Positions 32,268 to 39,646 of a stretch of 64,000 nucleotides of DNA are shown here, piece by piece. Position numbers and translations under genes: made by a program. Position 1 is the first letter of the stretch; every line of letters begins with the position of its first letter. The stretch comes from Gaiellasilicea sp037721555 (GTDB taxonomy: Bacteria; Actinomycetota; Thermoleophilia; Gaiellales; Gaiellaceae). The notes under the pieces are model-generated. The model did not search any database and was not told the DNA's origin. It was given only the letters and a program-made list of their open reading frames with translations. Location of the stretch: positions 62,001 through 126,000 of the forward strand of contig JBBJOI010000003.1 of assembly GCA_037721555.1 (NCBI GenBank), given 5' to 3'.

Positions 32268-32525
32268 CTACTCCGTCTGACCGATCGAGCCTTCGTCCCG
32301 CCGCTCTTGGATGGCGAGATGCACTGCCCGCCGGATCCAACCGCTGGCTGTCATGCCGTCGGGACGAGCGCGTTCGTCGACGAGTCCGATTGTCTCGGTG
32401 GGGAACCTGACCGCGACGTGTTGCGCGAGCGGTGAGTTGACCCGACGGCTTGGCGCACCCGGAGCGGGCTCTCGGTTCCGCGGGTCCTCGTAGTGGAGAA
32501 ACGCCTGTGCGTCGGACTCGCTCAT
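32268..32525 (-). CDS. Ribbon-helix-helix (CopG-like) protein
   Basis: An 85-residue protein. The C-terminal half has the RHH pattern: a strand HVAVRFPTETIGLVDERARPDGMTASGWIRRAVHLAIQER. The disordered N-terminus is acidic and proline-rich. It is the third gene of the 33396-32268 operon (ATGA overlap with the XRE gene), so it may be a co-regulator of a toxin-antitoxin operon. Confidence 0.75.
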   Translation of the reverse strand: MSESDAQAFLHYEDPRNREPAPGAPSRRVNSPLAQHVAVRFPTETIGLVDERARPDGMTASGWIRRAVHLAIQERRDEGSIGQTE

Positions 32526-32959
32526 GCGGGAAGAGAGTAGGTCACCCGCTCTTCGATCTCGAGCTCGAGGGCATCCGCTACTTCCTGCAGGCGGTCCAGG
32601 TTGACGCCGGAGTACATCGTTGCCTCGTATCTCTGGACCTGCTGCTCTGGCAATCCGAGCCGGCCGGCGAGTTGACGCTGCGTCAGGCCCGCCGCGATCC
32701 GGCCCTCGATGAGAAGAAGGGGCACGTCGCGAAGCGAACGGATCTCCCGCGTCTTGACCCGGCCGGCTTTCAGGGCTTCGTAGTGGTCGAGCTGCTCGCG
32801 GAGAACGTCCAGCTCGCTCTCGAGGGCCTCGATCATCGCGTCGTGGATGCGAGGATGGACGTCGGGGCTAGGCTCGGTCTTGCGTGTGGCCGCGATCGAC
32901 TGCTCGAACTTCCGGGCCTCGGACTTTGCGATTCGATACTGGCGCTCGTTCGTGATCAT
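32522..32959 (-). CDS. XRE-type antitoxin with N-terminal coiled-coil
   Basis: A 145-residue protein. The first 90 residues form an extended helical region (SEARKFEQSIAATRK, MIEALESELDVLREQLDHYEAL). The C-terminal HTH reads LIEGRIAAGLTQRQLAGRLGLPEQQVQRYEATMYSGVNLDRLQEVADALELE. It resembles the HigA/XRE antitoxins paired with DUF6932-type toxins. ATGA overlaps join it to both neighbours. ATG 32959 start. Confidence 0.8.
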   Translation of the reverse strand: MITNERQYRIAKSEARKFEQSIAATRKTEPSPDVHPRIHDAMIEALESELDVLREQLDHYEALKAGRVKTREIRSLRDVPLLLIEGRIAAGLTQRQLAGRLGLPEQQVQRYEATMYSGVNLDRLQEVADALELEIEERVTYSLPA

Positions 32960-33396
32960 GGTGATCCCTTCAGGTCGAGAGCGACGATGCCCTTGCGCTC
33001 TCCGGTCACTTTGTCTTGCTGGAAGTAGTCCAGGAAGCGTGTGCCGTGCGGATCGGCTGCGGACCCGGCCGGGAAGAGCTCGCCACCGAAGCGCGCCTTC
33101 TGCTCCTCTCGCTTGTTTGCGAACGTGAGCAGCACCGGATCGAGGAGGTTCGGATCGACGCCGGCCGCCTCCCAGCATGCGTCGAAGTCGCCGGGCTCGT
33201 CCTTCGCGGTGACGAAGCTCCCGTCGATGTAGGCGCGGGGGCATCCCGCATCACGCAGACTGTCCAGCGCCGCGCGGAGGCCATCAAGCAGTTCTCGGCG
33301 CCGCTCGCTCCCGTACCGGTCGACGATCTCTTCCCACGACGACTCATGGACTCCTTCCGGAAGATTCCCGCTCTCGACGAAGGGCGGGATGGTCAC
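32956..33396 (-). CDS. DUF6932-like nucleotidyltransferase-fold toxin candidate
   Basis: A 146-residue protein with a nucleotidyltransferase-like core: CPRAYIDGSFVTAKDEPGDFDACWEAAG (GSxxT then PxDxDxxW), followed by LLDPVLLTFANKREEQKARFGGELFPA. This matches the DUF6932 pattern of toxin-like proteins. First gene of a three-gene operon with an XRE gene. The start is GTG 33396, six bases after the -10 hexamer, so the message is predicted to be leaderless. Confidence 0.75.
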   Translation of the reverse strand: MTIPPFVESGNLPEGVHESSWEEIVDRYGSERRRELLDGLRAALDSLRDAGCPRAYIDGSFVTAKDEPGDFDACWEAAGVDPNLLDPVLLTFANKREEQKARFGGELFPAGSAADPHGTRFLDYFQQDKVTGERKGIVALDLKGSP

Positions 33397-33431
33397 AACA
33401 CAATGATACTGTTGTGTTGATCGGAAAGCAA
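33396..33431 (-). promoter_or_regulatory. Leaderless promoter with perfect operator palindrome
   Basis: On the minus strand TTGCTT (33431-33426), 17-bp spacer, TATCAT (33408-33403), then six bases to the GTG start at 33396. An inverted repeat CAACACAA (33396-33403) / TTGTGTTG (33412-33419) covers the -10 region and the start codon. The palindrome is where a HTH antitoxin complex would bind to repress its own operon. Confidence 0.7.
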
Positions 33432-33623
33432 GCGTTCAGAGCACTTGAGCTTCAATCTCATCGCACCTGGGCCGAACCGTCGGCTCACGCTCGCGTCCGA
33501 ATCACGTGATGCCAAGGCCGCGGCGAATCTCGGCCTGATCTGCGACGGCTCGAAGACGATCTCGATCACCGCGCTGAGCTCGAAGCTGGATCGGCACGAC
33601 GGTAGCTCGCCGGAACGACTGAG

Positions 33624-34691
33624 CTATCGCAGGCGGCGAAATAAGTCACGGACGGGGCGAGGACGAACATTGGACTCGCCCAGCGGATGTGAATCGGCAT
33701 CGTAGAACCACAGGTCCGATTCCGGCAGCCGCTGAGCAAGCCGCTGTTTCTCCTGGCGGATCGCGACTTCTCCGATCTCTCGACGGATGCTCAGCGCGAT
33801 CTGCCTCGGAGCTTCGGGCTTGCTCCAGCCGTTGATCGCCCGCACGAGATGGTCGTCCGCTCCGCCGAGTCCATGGCCGTAGACCACGAGATTGCCCTGG
33901 TGCTCGAGGAATCGGCGATAGGCAAAGGACAGGTAGTCGGACCGGTTGATCGACACGAGCTTGTCGTTCGAGTCGCCCTCGGAGATCAGGAGCGGGATCT
34001 CGTCACTCTCCCACGTGGTCGGAAACTGCGAGAGCAGGTTCTGTTGCTGCTGCGCCGTACGCTTGAAGCTGCGTCCGTTGGGCGTCCGCCTCAGATGGAC
34101 GCCGCCGTGAAGGAAATAGACAAGCGTCGGGTCGCCCAGAATGCCGACGTCCGCGGGATCGAACGAGTTGCCTTCGGCCCAGAGGAAGTCCCTGAAGTCG
34201 TATGGATCACCTTCGCGGAGCATCGCCCAGTAAACGAGCAGGTCATAGTTGGTGGAGTAGACGCGCTTGTAGTTGAGCAGCTCTCGGCGAATCTGCGCGA
34301 GGGTTCGGGAGGCGACTCGATCCCACTCAACGTGGACGGAGGCGACCGACTCGAAGAGTGCGATCTGTATCTCTCGGTACAGCTGGCTGAGAATCGGTGC
34401 ATCGATCCCGGCCGCGGCGTTGACGCGACCCGCGAGCTTGAGTGATGCGAGGACGAACTCGAAGTTGCGAGTCGCGAGGTCTTCGAACAGCCGACGGCTC
34501 GCGGCGCCAAGCGGGTTGTCGATTCGGTCCGAGCACGCTACGTCGTACAGTGATGGATAGGCGAAGCTCTCCGCGACGGCGATGCTGGACCCGTTTCCGA
34601 GCAGAAGACCCCGCCAGCGGACGTCCTCCGCCGCCCTAATGCCGTCCCAGCTGAGCAGATCCGAATTGTCGAGGGCAGGTGTGTACGTCAT
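33624..34691 (-). CDS. DUF4917 family, SIR2-like protein
   Basis: A 355-residue protein. SIR2-like features are WRGLLLGNGSSIAVAESFAYPSLYD (nucleotide-binding loop), YSTNYDLLVYWAM, TLVYFLHGGVHLRR and NLVVYGHGLGGADDHLVRAI. DUF4917/SIR2-like proteins occur in anti-phage islands, and some SIR2 domains destroy NAD to stop infected cells. It overlaps the end of the integrase gene (ATGA), so it is cotranscribed with it. The region 33432-33623 next to its end holds no convincing gene. Confidence 0.8.
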   Translation of the reverse strand: MTYTPALDNSDLLSWDGIRAAEDVRWRGLLLGNGSSIAVAESFAYPSLYDVACSDRIDNPLGAASRRLFEDLATRNFEFVLASLKLAGRVNAAAGIDAPILSQLYREIQIALFESVASVHVEWDRVASRTLAQIRRELLNYKRVYSTNYDLLVYWAMLREGDPYDFRDFLWAEGNSFDPADVGILGDPTLVYFLHGGVHLRRTPNGRSFKRTAQQQQNLLSQFPTTWESDEIPLLISEGDSNDKLVSINRSDYLSFAYRRFLEHQGNLVVYGHGLGGADDHLVRAINGWSKPEAPRQIALSIRREIGEVAIRQEKQRLAQRLPESDLWFYDADSHPLGESNVRPRPVRDLFRRLR

Positions 34692-35863
34692 CGGTCTTCG
34701 ATCTGTGCGAGCCGTCTTTGAGTGTCAGCACGCGCCAAATAGGCGTTGACGAGCGCCGCGGCTTCCGCCTCCGAGCCGGGCATGAGCTTGCCGTAGAGGT
34801 CGTACGTCGTCTGGATCGAGGCGTGACCCATGTAGGTCGTGATCGCCTTCGCGTTCACCCCGGCGGCGATCAGGACTGACGCGAACGTGTGGCGTGCCTC
34901 GTGGAGTCCGATCGGCTCGAGCTCCGCTCGCTTCCAGGCTGTCTGCGCGCGGCGCCAGAGGTTCGACGGGTGGAACGGCGTCTCTTTGGTCGAGCCGAAG
35001 ACGAGTCCTTCGTCTCGGCCCAGGCGGGCCTTGTGGTCGACCAGGATGTCGCGGAGGGCCTCGACGATCGGGACCGTGCGGCGGCCGGCGCGGCTCTTCG
35101 GCTCGATCTCGACGTGGCCCTTGTCGTCGTAGGAGCGCTCGACCCGAATCATGCCCGCGGCGAGGTCGATCTCCTCCCAGCGAAGAGCCATCAGCTCGCC
35201 GCGGCGAAGGCCCGAGTACAGCGCCGTTGCCCAGATCGGGCGGTCGCGTTCGGGCAAGGCGGCGAGAAGCCGCTGCGCCTCGTCGGGTGCTGCGATCCGC
35301 TCTCGTCGGCCCCTGACCGCCGGAAGCCGCAGATGGGTGCATGGGTTGATGGCGACGTCGCCGTCCTCGAGCGCCCGGCGGAAGATGACGCGCAGCGGCA
35401 TCAGGGCATTTCGGATCGTCGACGGATCGCGTCCCTCGGCGAGGAGATCGTCGGCGAGCTTCTGGACGTCACGCCGCTGCACGTCGCCGAGCCGCTTGCC
35501 GCCTAGGATCGGGACGATTCGGTCGCGGAGCGCCGCCTCGTAGCCGCGGATCGCGCTCGGCTTGTAGCGGTCGCCTGAACGGGTCCTGACTCGGCCCGAG
35601 CGCATCCCTTCGATGAGCTCCTCGCCTGCTTCCCGGACCGTGACCGCAATGGGGGCTCGCATCGTCCCGCGGCGGATCGCCGTCTGCGCCTCGGCGCGCC
35701 ACGCGCGAGCGGCGGCAAGCGTCGAGAAGGTCTTCCTCAGGCGCTTCTGCTCGCGGGCACTCCAGACGCTCGCCTGATAGGCGGGCTTGCAGTTGCACTT
35801 ACCTCCCGACTGGGAAGCGCAGGTTGCCCGGTGCCGGACGTCGATGCCCGCGAGCTGGGTCAT
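34688..35863 (-). CDS. Tyrosine site-specific integrase
   Basis: A 391-residue phage-type integrase. A cysteine cluster (C15, C23, C25) starts the arm-binding region. The SAM-like core-binding domain covers about 73-170. The catalytic domain has R220 (YSGLRRGEL), H321 and R324 (HEARHTFAS), H347 (MGHASIQTT) and the nucleophile Y357 (YDLYGKL). It would recombine the 17-bp core in tRNA-Arg(CCT). It lies 150 bp from the tRNA 3' end, with repeat sites in between, and is followed by a coupled DUF4917 gene. Confidence 0.96.
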   Translation of the reverse strand: MTQLAGIDVRHRATCASQSGGKCNCKPAYQASVWSAREQKRLRKTFSTLAAARAWRAEAQTAIRRGTMRAPIAVTVREAGEELIEGMRSGRVRTRSGDRYKPSAIRGYEAALRDRIVPILGGKRLGDVQRRDVQKLADDLLAEGRDPSTIRNALMPLRVIFRRALEDGDVAINPCTHLRLPAVRGRRERIAAPDEAQRLLAALPERDRPIWATALYSGLRRGELMALRWEEIDLAAGMIRVERSYDDKGHVEIEPKSRAGRRTVPIVEALRDILVDHKARLGRDEGLVFGSTKETPFHPSNLWRRAQTAWKRAELEPIGLHEARHTFASVLIAAGVNAKAITTYMGHASIQTTYDLYGKLMPGSEAEAAALVNAYLARADTQRRLAQIEDR

Positions 35864-35886
35864 CCTGCGTCGAGGATACCACCGTT

Positions 35887-35916
35887 GCGACAGTCTTGTG
35901 ACAGTCTGCGACAGTC
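35887..35916 (+). repeat. Candidate integrase arm-type sites, right end
   Basis: GCGACAGTC (35887-35895), GTGACAGTC (35898-35906) and GCGACAGTC (35908-35916) recur at 11- and 10-bp spacing between int and the tRNA. The same nonamer occurs at 19937-19945 inside the other end. Directly beyond lies a second tandem repeat, GCGGATCTGA twice (about 35921-35940), of unknown role. Confidence 0.7.
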
Positions 35917-36014
35917 GATAGCGGATCTGAGCGGATCTGAGCGGACAGCCCGCCTAAAGCTGCCTTTTGTTCAAACTACCTGCAAATTAGCAACTTCTGA
36001 GCTGAACCAGGAAG

Positions 36015-36086
36015 TGCCCCCGGGCCGAATTGAACGGCCGCACGCGGTTTAGGAAACCGCTGCTCTATCCACTGAGCTACGGGGGC
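36015..36086 (-). tRNA. tRNA-Arg (anticodon CCT)
   Basis: A 72-nt intact cloverleaf without encoded CCA: acceptor GCCCCCG/CGGGGGC, D-arm GCTC-AGTGGATA-GAGC, anticodon arm GCGGT-TTCCTAA-ACCGC with CCT at positions 34-36, T-arm GGCCG-TTCAATT-CGGCC, discriminator A. It decodes AGG. Its 3' half is the attachment target of the adjacent element. The T-arm differs from the scar copies, as expected if each integration replaces the 3' half with the incoming element's version. Confidence 0.93.
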
Positions 36087-36145
36087 GTTTTGGCTCAACC
36101 AAGCCGTTTGAGCCGTTTAGTGTTCTATCCACTGTAGCCCGACCC

Positions 36146-36508
36146 GTGGGAGCAGCCTGGCTGCATCTCCATCCGCGATGGTCGGCAGCGGCTGGGGTAC
36201 GCGGGCAGGTATTGGACTCAGCACTCCGGCAGCAGGCACATGAGTGGGCAGAACAGACGGCAATCGAGCAGGGATTACTGCCGAAGGGGAGTGATCCCGG
36301 TGTCCTGCGGAAGATCTGGCCTCTCTTTCGGCCTGACCGTTCAGCACAAGAGACGCGTCAGGTGCTGGGCCCGACGCACTCGGCTATCAGCTCAACTTCG
36401 ACGAGCCGTATGCGGACTACAGTGTGGCGGCGAACTGAACCCGGAGCTCATGGAAGTCTCGCCGCGCGGCTCCTGTCGAGCGTGAAGCGCGAAGCCTCGC
36501 GCGGGTAG
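36146..36508 (+). CDS. Doubtful ORF in the 775-bp gap after the tRNA
   Basis: A 121-residue ORF containing LRQQAHEWAEQTAIEQGLLPKGSDPGVLRKIWPLF. The phrase resembles short helical proteins found beside integration sites in actinobacteria, but the rest looks like noise. The stretch 36087-36861 otherwise shows nothing recognisable. It may be the remnant of a gene from an older insertion. Confidence 0.25.
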   Translation: MGAAWLHLHPRWSAAAGVRGQVLDSALRQQAHEWAEQTAIEQGLLPKGSDPGVLRKIWPLFRPDRSAQETRQVLGPTHSAISSTSTSRMRTTVWRRTEPGAHGSLAARLLSSVKREASRG

Positions 36509-36824
36509 CCTGGAACCGACGGCCGAGGAATCGTGGAAAGCCTGGGCGCCGGGTACGCCTGCGTCACTACGCAACTCCCCCTCGTCGTCTCAGATCTTGC
36601 GGCTCGCGAACGTCACGCCACGCGGCTCCGCGGGTTGATCCAGCCGATCCCGAGTGCGCTCGAGGCGATTCTCCGCTGGAACGAGCAGAACGGCATCGGC
36701 GTCCTTCGGCTGACGTCGAACGTGAATCCACTTCGCTGCGCGCGTGCCCGCCCGTCCAGGTTCCCTCGCGCCAAGCGCCCGCAGCCCAGTCGGGAATACG
36801 CGCGGCCGCCCAGCGTTGTATATT

Positions 36825-36836
36825 GTATGTCCATAC
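36825..36836 (+). promoter_or_regulatory. Palindrome in the promoter region of 36862
   Basis: GTATG-TC-CATAC (36825-36836) is a perfect inverted repeat in an A/T-rich patch (TTGTATATTGTATG) 26 bp before the ATG at 36862. The patch probably holds the -10 region, so a repressor site overlapping the promoter is plausible. The ribosome site AGGAGAGGAG follows. Confidence 0.4.
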
Positions 36837-36861
36837 TTTGTTCAGCTAGGAGAGGAGCAGC

Positions 36862-37074
36862 ATGAGCACCACAGAAATGCAGCCGGAGACGACGACGTGG
36901 CCCGAGTTCGCCGAGGGGCTGTACGGCTTCCTCACGGGTCGCGGCGCGACGATCGAGTACGACTTCGAACAGCTTGAGATCCTCGTTCCGCGGCACGCGA
37001 GCGACAGTTCGCCTCAGGCGAAGTGGAAGCTGAACGGGACGGTTCGGATCCGCACCTCGGAGCGAGGAAGGTAG
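36862..37074 (+). CDS. Small acidic protein of unknown function
   Basis: A 70-residue protein (WPEFAEGLYGFLTGRGATIEYDFEQLEILVPRHASDSSPQAKWKLNGTVRIRT). It has a very good ribosome site and an A/T-rich promoter region, so it is probably real. I do not recognise the family. It precedes another unknown gene by 7 bp and likely forms an operon with it. Confidence 0.7.
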   Translation: MSTTEMQPETTTWPEFAEGLYGFLTGRGATIEYDFEQLEILVPRHASDSSPQAKWKLNGTVRIRTSERGR

Positions 37075-37081
37075 CTCCGTC

Positions 37082-37408
37082 GTGCTGGAAGTCTTCGCCA
37101 ACGTCGAGATCGATTTCGGCGCTGGTCGCGGTCGTCTCGTCGCGGACGGGCAGGACGTCGTCCTCGACGTCGACGGGCCGTCGACGCTGATCGGAGTCGT
37201 CGATCACCAGTCGCTGAGGACGCTCGCCGGGACTCTCACTCGGTTCGGGCTCACGCTTCGCGTGCGCAGCGGCGATCGGCTGCTCTTGTCCGCCGGCCGC
37301 AATACCAAGACCGGCATCCTGAGCCGCCTGCTCCGGTTGCCCGGCGTTCAGCTCAGCCCGCTGCTCGCCCTTCGCTCCGCTCTGGGCCGGGGTCACCCCC
37401 GGCCCTGA
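37082..37408 (+). CDS. Hypothetical protein, partner of 36862
   Basis: A 108-residue beta-rich protein starting at GTG (MLEVFANVEIDFGAGRGRLVADGQDVVLDVDGPSTLIGVVDH, later TLAGTLTRFGLTLRVRSGDRLLLSAG). It ends in a basic segment. No function recognised. The following 283 bp (37409-37691) hold no recognisable gene. Confidence 0.6.
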   Translation: MLEVFANVEIDFGAGRGRLVADGQDVVLDVDGPSTLIGVVDHQSLRTLAGTLTRFGLTLRVRSGDRLLLSAGRNTKTGILSRLLRLPGVQLSPLLALRSALGRGHPRP

Positions 37409-37691
37409 GCGGTCGACCAGATGCCCAAGCCTCTCGCCGCCCACCCCCGCGCCGCGCATAACGACCTCGCTCACGGCAGCCCGCTGGCGGCGCTTCGTGC
37501 CCACTCCGCGATGTTCCGCGCACCCCGCAGGACGGCCGAAATCGAACCCTTGCGTTCAGTTGTGGATTCGGGCGACCGTCTTGCGCGTGCCCTCGCAATC
37601 CGGGCCTCTAGCACGGTTTGCGGGTTCCCGCTGTCGCTGCCTGAGCCGCCTATTCTGGTCAGTCGCCGGGAAGAGCCGAGAGCGCGGCAGC

Positions 37692-38255
37692 GTGAAGCCG
37701 TTTCCAACCTTCCTGCTCGAGGACGCCGACGCGAAGATCGTCAGCGAACGCGACCTGGTGGGGCATCCGGCCGTCGTATACCTCGCGCGGCACCCCGGGT
37801 GAAGCGTCTGCCGCTCCTACCTTCGCCGTGTCGCGGAGGCCGTTCGAGAAATCGAGACTGCGGGCGCCGGGCTGGTGGTCGTGACACCGCAGTCGGCCGC
37901 TCGGGCTGCGGACTGGCGGGACGAGCTCTCCCTCTCGAGGGCCGTCGTCATCGCCGATCCCGAGCGCACGCTCTACAAAGCGCTCGGGGCACGACACCCT
38001 CCGCCGTTCTGGCTACTGCGCCCCCGCGTGGTGACCGCGGCCGTGCAGGCGCTCATCGCGCGCGAGTCGATCAGGTGGAGTTTCGATGACGACCCGCTGC
38101 AACTCGGCGCCGACGTCGTCGTAGACAGGGACGGTCACATTGCGTACCTGCATCTTGCCTCGGACGCGACCGACCGGACTGCGCCGGAGGACCTCGTCGC
38201 CGTCGTCCGTCAGCTCGACGCCGAGGGGCGTCAGCCACGAAGGGAAATCCGATGA
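37692..38255 (+). CDS. Peroxiredoxin-like (AhpC/TSA) protein with in-frame TGA: probable selenoprotein
   Basis: The 188-codon frame from GTG 37692 to TGA 38253-38255 is open except for one TGA at 37800-37802 (codon 37). That codon stands where family members have the redox cysteine in YLARHPG-C-SVCR, giving U37-S38-V39-C40, a UxxC pair. The rest is intact thioredoxin fold: LVVVTPQS, VVIADPERTLYKALGA, GADVVVDRDGHIAYLHLAS. A hairpin at SECIS distance follows the TGA. The last bases overlap the SDR start as ATGA, so readthrough would maintain coupling. A nonsense mutation is the alternative. Confidence 0.68.
37820..37839 (+). promoter_or_regulatory. Candidate bacterial SECIS hairpin
   Basis: CCTTCGC (37820-37826) pairs with GCGGAGG (37833-37839), seven pairs including one U-G, with a six-base loop CGTGTC. 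The loop starts 24 bases after the TGA and has G at its second position. Bacterial SECIS elements need an apical loop 16-37 bases downstream with G in the first two loop bases. The element lies inside the coding region, as usual in bacteria. Confidence 0.5.
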
Positions 38256-38956
38256 GCGGCACCTCGACGAGGCGTAGGTCGCTGCGCGCAGCCCGCATTC
38301 TTGTCGTCGGTGCTTCGGGCGGCATCGGCCGGCCATTCTCCATCGCACTTGCCGGGCGTGGCTCGCATCTCGTTCTCGCCGGGCGCGACAGCAGCGCGCT
38401 CGCCGACCTCGACGTCGGGGAGACCGCCACGTTTCCCTTCGACCTGGCGGTCGACGAAGCCGTGCCGCGCCTCGTCAGCGCGGCAGCCGACGCACTCGGC
38501 GGGCTTGACGGCGTCGTCTGCTGCGCCGGCGCAGTAGCCTTCGGCCCGCTCGACGAGACCCCCATCGACGTTCTCCACGAGATCATTGCGGTCGATCTCG
38601 TCGGCCCATTACTGCTCGCGCGGGCGGCGATCCCGATCCTCCCGGCCGGCGGCTTCATCCTCAACGTGAGCGGTTTCATCGCAGAACTCCCGACCGCAGG
38701 CATCGTCCCCTACTCGGCCGCGAAGGCCGGTGTGTCCGCCGGCTTCCGAGCACTTGCGCGCGAGGTACGCTCGCGGGGGGTGTCGGTGATCGACGCTCGG
38801 CCTCCGCACACCGAGACCGGCCTCGCCGGACGCGCCCTGCACGGGGAGCCGCCCCGGATGCTTGCCGGTCTCGACCCGGCTATCGTGGCCGAACGACTGG
38901 TTCGAGCGATCGAGGACGACGAGCGAGACGTTCCCGGGAGCGCGTTCGCGCCCTGA
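38252..38956 (+). CDS. Short-chain dehydrogenase/reductase (SDR)
   Basis: A 234-residue Rossmann-fold oxidoreductase. Cofactor motif GASGGIG (about 20-26), NAG-like CCAGAV, catalytic S in NVSGF, and YxxxK in YSAAKAG. Arg residues after the first strand (LAGRDSS) favour NADP. Substrate unknown. ATGA overlap couples it to the peroxiredoxin-like gene, so both probably act in redox metabolism together. Confidence 0.9.
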   Translation: MSGTSTRRRSLRAARILVVGASGGIGRPFSIALAGRGSHLVLAGRDSSALADLDVGETATFPFDLAVDEAVPRLVSAAADALGGLDGVVCCAGAVAFGPLDETPIDVLHEIIAVDLVGPLLLARAAIPILPAGGFILNVSGFIAELPTAGIVPYSAAKAGVSAGFRALAREVRSRGVSVIDARPPHTETGLAGRALHGEPPRMLAGLDPAIVAERLVRAIEDDERDVPGSAFAP

Positions 38957-39008
38957 CACACGCTGTCTCCCAGGATTGGACAATCGACCAGGGTCAAAAG
39001 GAGGCCAG

Positions 39009-39506
39009 ATGGCAACTGACACGAGACAGACGTTCCCCACGCGGATTGACGTCCCCGCCGAGGCTCGTGAGGTGCTTGTGGAACTACTGAACGCGCGCCT
39101 CGCGGATGCCTTCGATCTGTACTCCCAACTCAAGCAGGGGCACTGGAATGTGAAGGGAAGCGACTTCATCCAACTGCACGAGCTGTACGACACGGTCGCG
39201 GCAGACGTACTCGAACACGTCGACCTAATCGCCGAGCGGGCGACGGCCCTCGGTGGGCTCGCACTCGGCACCGCACGGCTTGCCGCCCACGCCTCGTCGC
39301 TCGACGAATATCCACTCGATGCAGTCGCCGGGAGCGAGACGATCACGGTGATCGCCGACCGCCTCGCAGCCTTCGGCCGCACGGTTCGCGCCGAGATCGA
39401 CAGAGCCTCGGAACTGGGTGATCAAGCCACCGCGGACCTCTTCACCGAAGTCTCGCGGACGATCGACAAGCACCTCTGGTTCGTCGAAGCGCACGTGCAG
39501 ACGTAA
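39009..39506 (+). CDS. dps: Dps ferritin-like DNA-protection protein
   Basis: A 165-residue Dps-family protein. The ferroxidase signature LYSQLKQGHWNVKGSDFIQLHELYDTVAADVLEHVDLIAERATALGG shows the expected His, Asp and Glu ligands. Dps dodecamers store iron and protect DNA from peroxide. A ribosome site AGGAGG lies upstream of ATG 39009. It follows the peroxiredoxin-SDR pair, consistent with a redox-stress cluster. Confidence 0.95.
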   Translation: MATDTRQTFPTRIDVPAEAREVLVELLNARLADAFDLYSQLKQGHWNVKGSDFIQLHELYDTVAADVLEHVDLIAERATALGGLALGTARLAAHASSLDEYPLDAVAGSETITVIADRLAAFGRTVRAEIDRASELGDQATADLFTEVSRTIDKHLWFVEAHVQT

Positions 39507-39646
39507 CGCCACACGCAGGACAGACGGCGGTTGGGCTGGCTCGAGCCCGCCTCATCGCCGCGATCGATTCGCTGCGGCTCGTCGTGCCGTGGCTCACACT
39601 CATCGAGGTGGCGCATGGCTGATCGTCCGTCCGCGCCTCAGCTGGA

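Larger units (their letters stand above)
19831..36055. mobile_element. Integrative element in tRNA-Arg(CCT), about 16.2 kb
   Basis: The element is bounded by a 17-bp direct repeat CGCACGCGGTTTAGGAA at 19855-19871 and 36039-36055, the latter inside an intact tRNA-Arg(CCT). A tyrosine integrase gene (34688-35863) adjoins the tRNA. GCGACAGTC-type repeats sit just inside both ends (19937-19957 and 35887-35916), as arm-type integrase sites would. Cargo includes a methyltransferase-helicase module, a NERD helicase, two toxin-antitoxin operons and a DUF4917 gene. No conjugation genes are seen, so it is probably mobilised passively or is a defence island. Confidence 0.8.

Noticed and set aside
33445..33705. 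Small plus-strand ORF after the toxin-antitoxin promoter
   Set aside because: No ribosome site or family; it runs antisense into the end of the DUF4917 gene.
19831..36055. Prophage
   Set aside because: No capsid, terminase, portal, tail or lysis genes; the content fits an integrative defence island instead.
37530..37565. tRNA T-arm-like sequence (GAAATCGAACCCTT)
   Set aside because: No pairing stem or acceptor half could be built; judged chance similarity to the real tRNA fragments.
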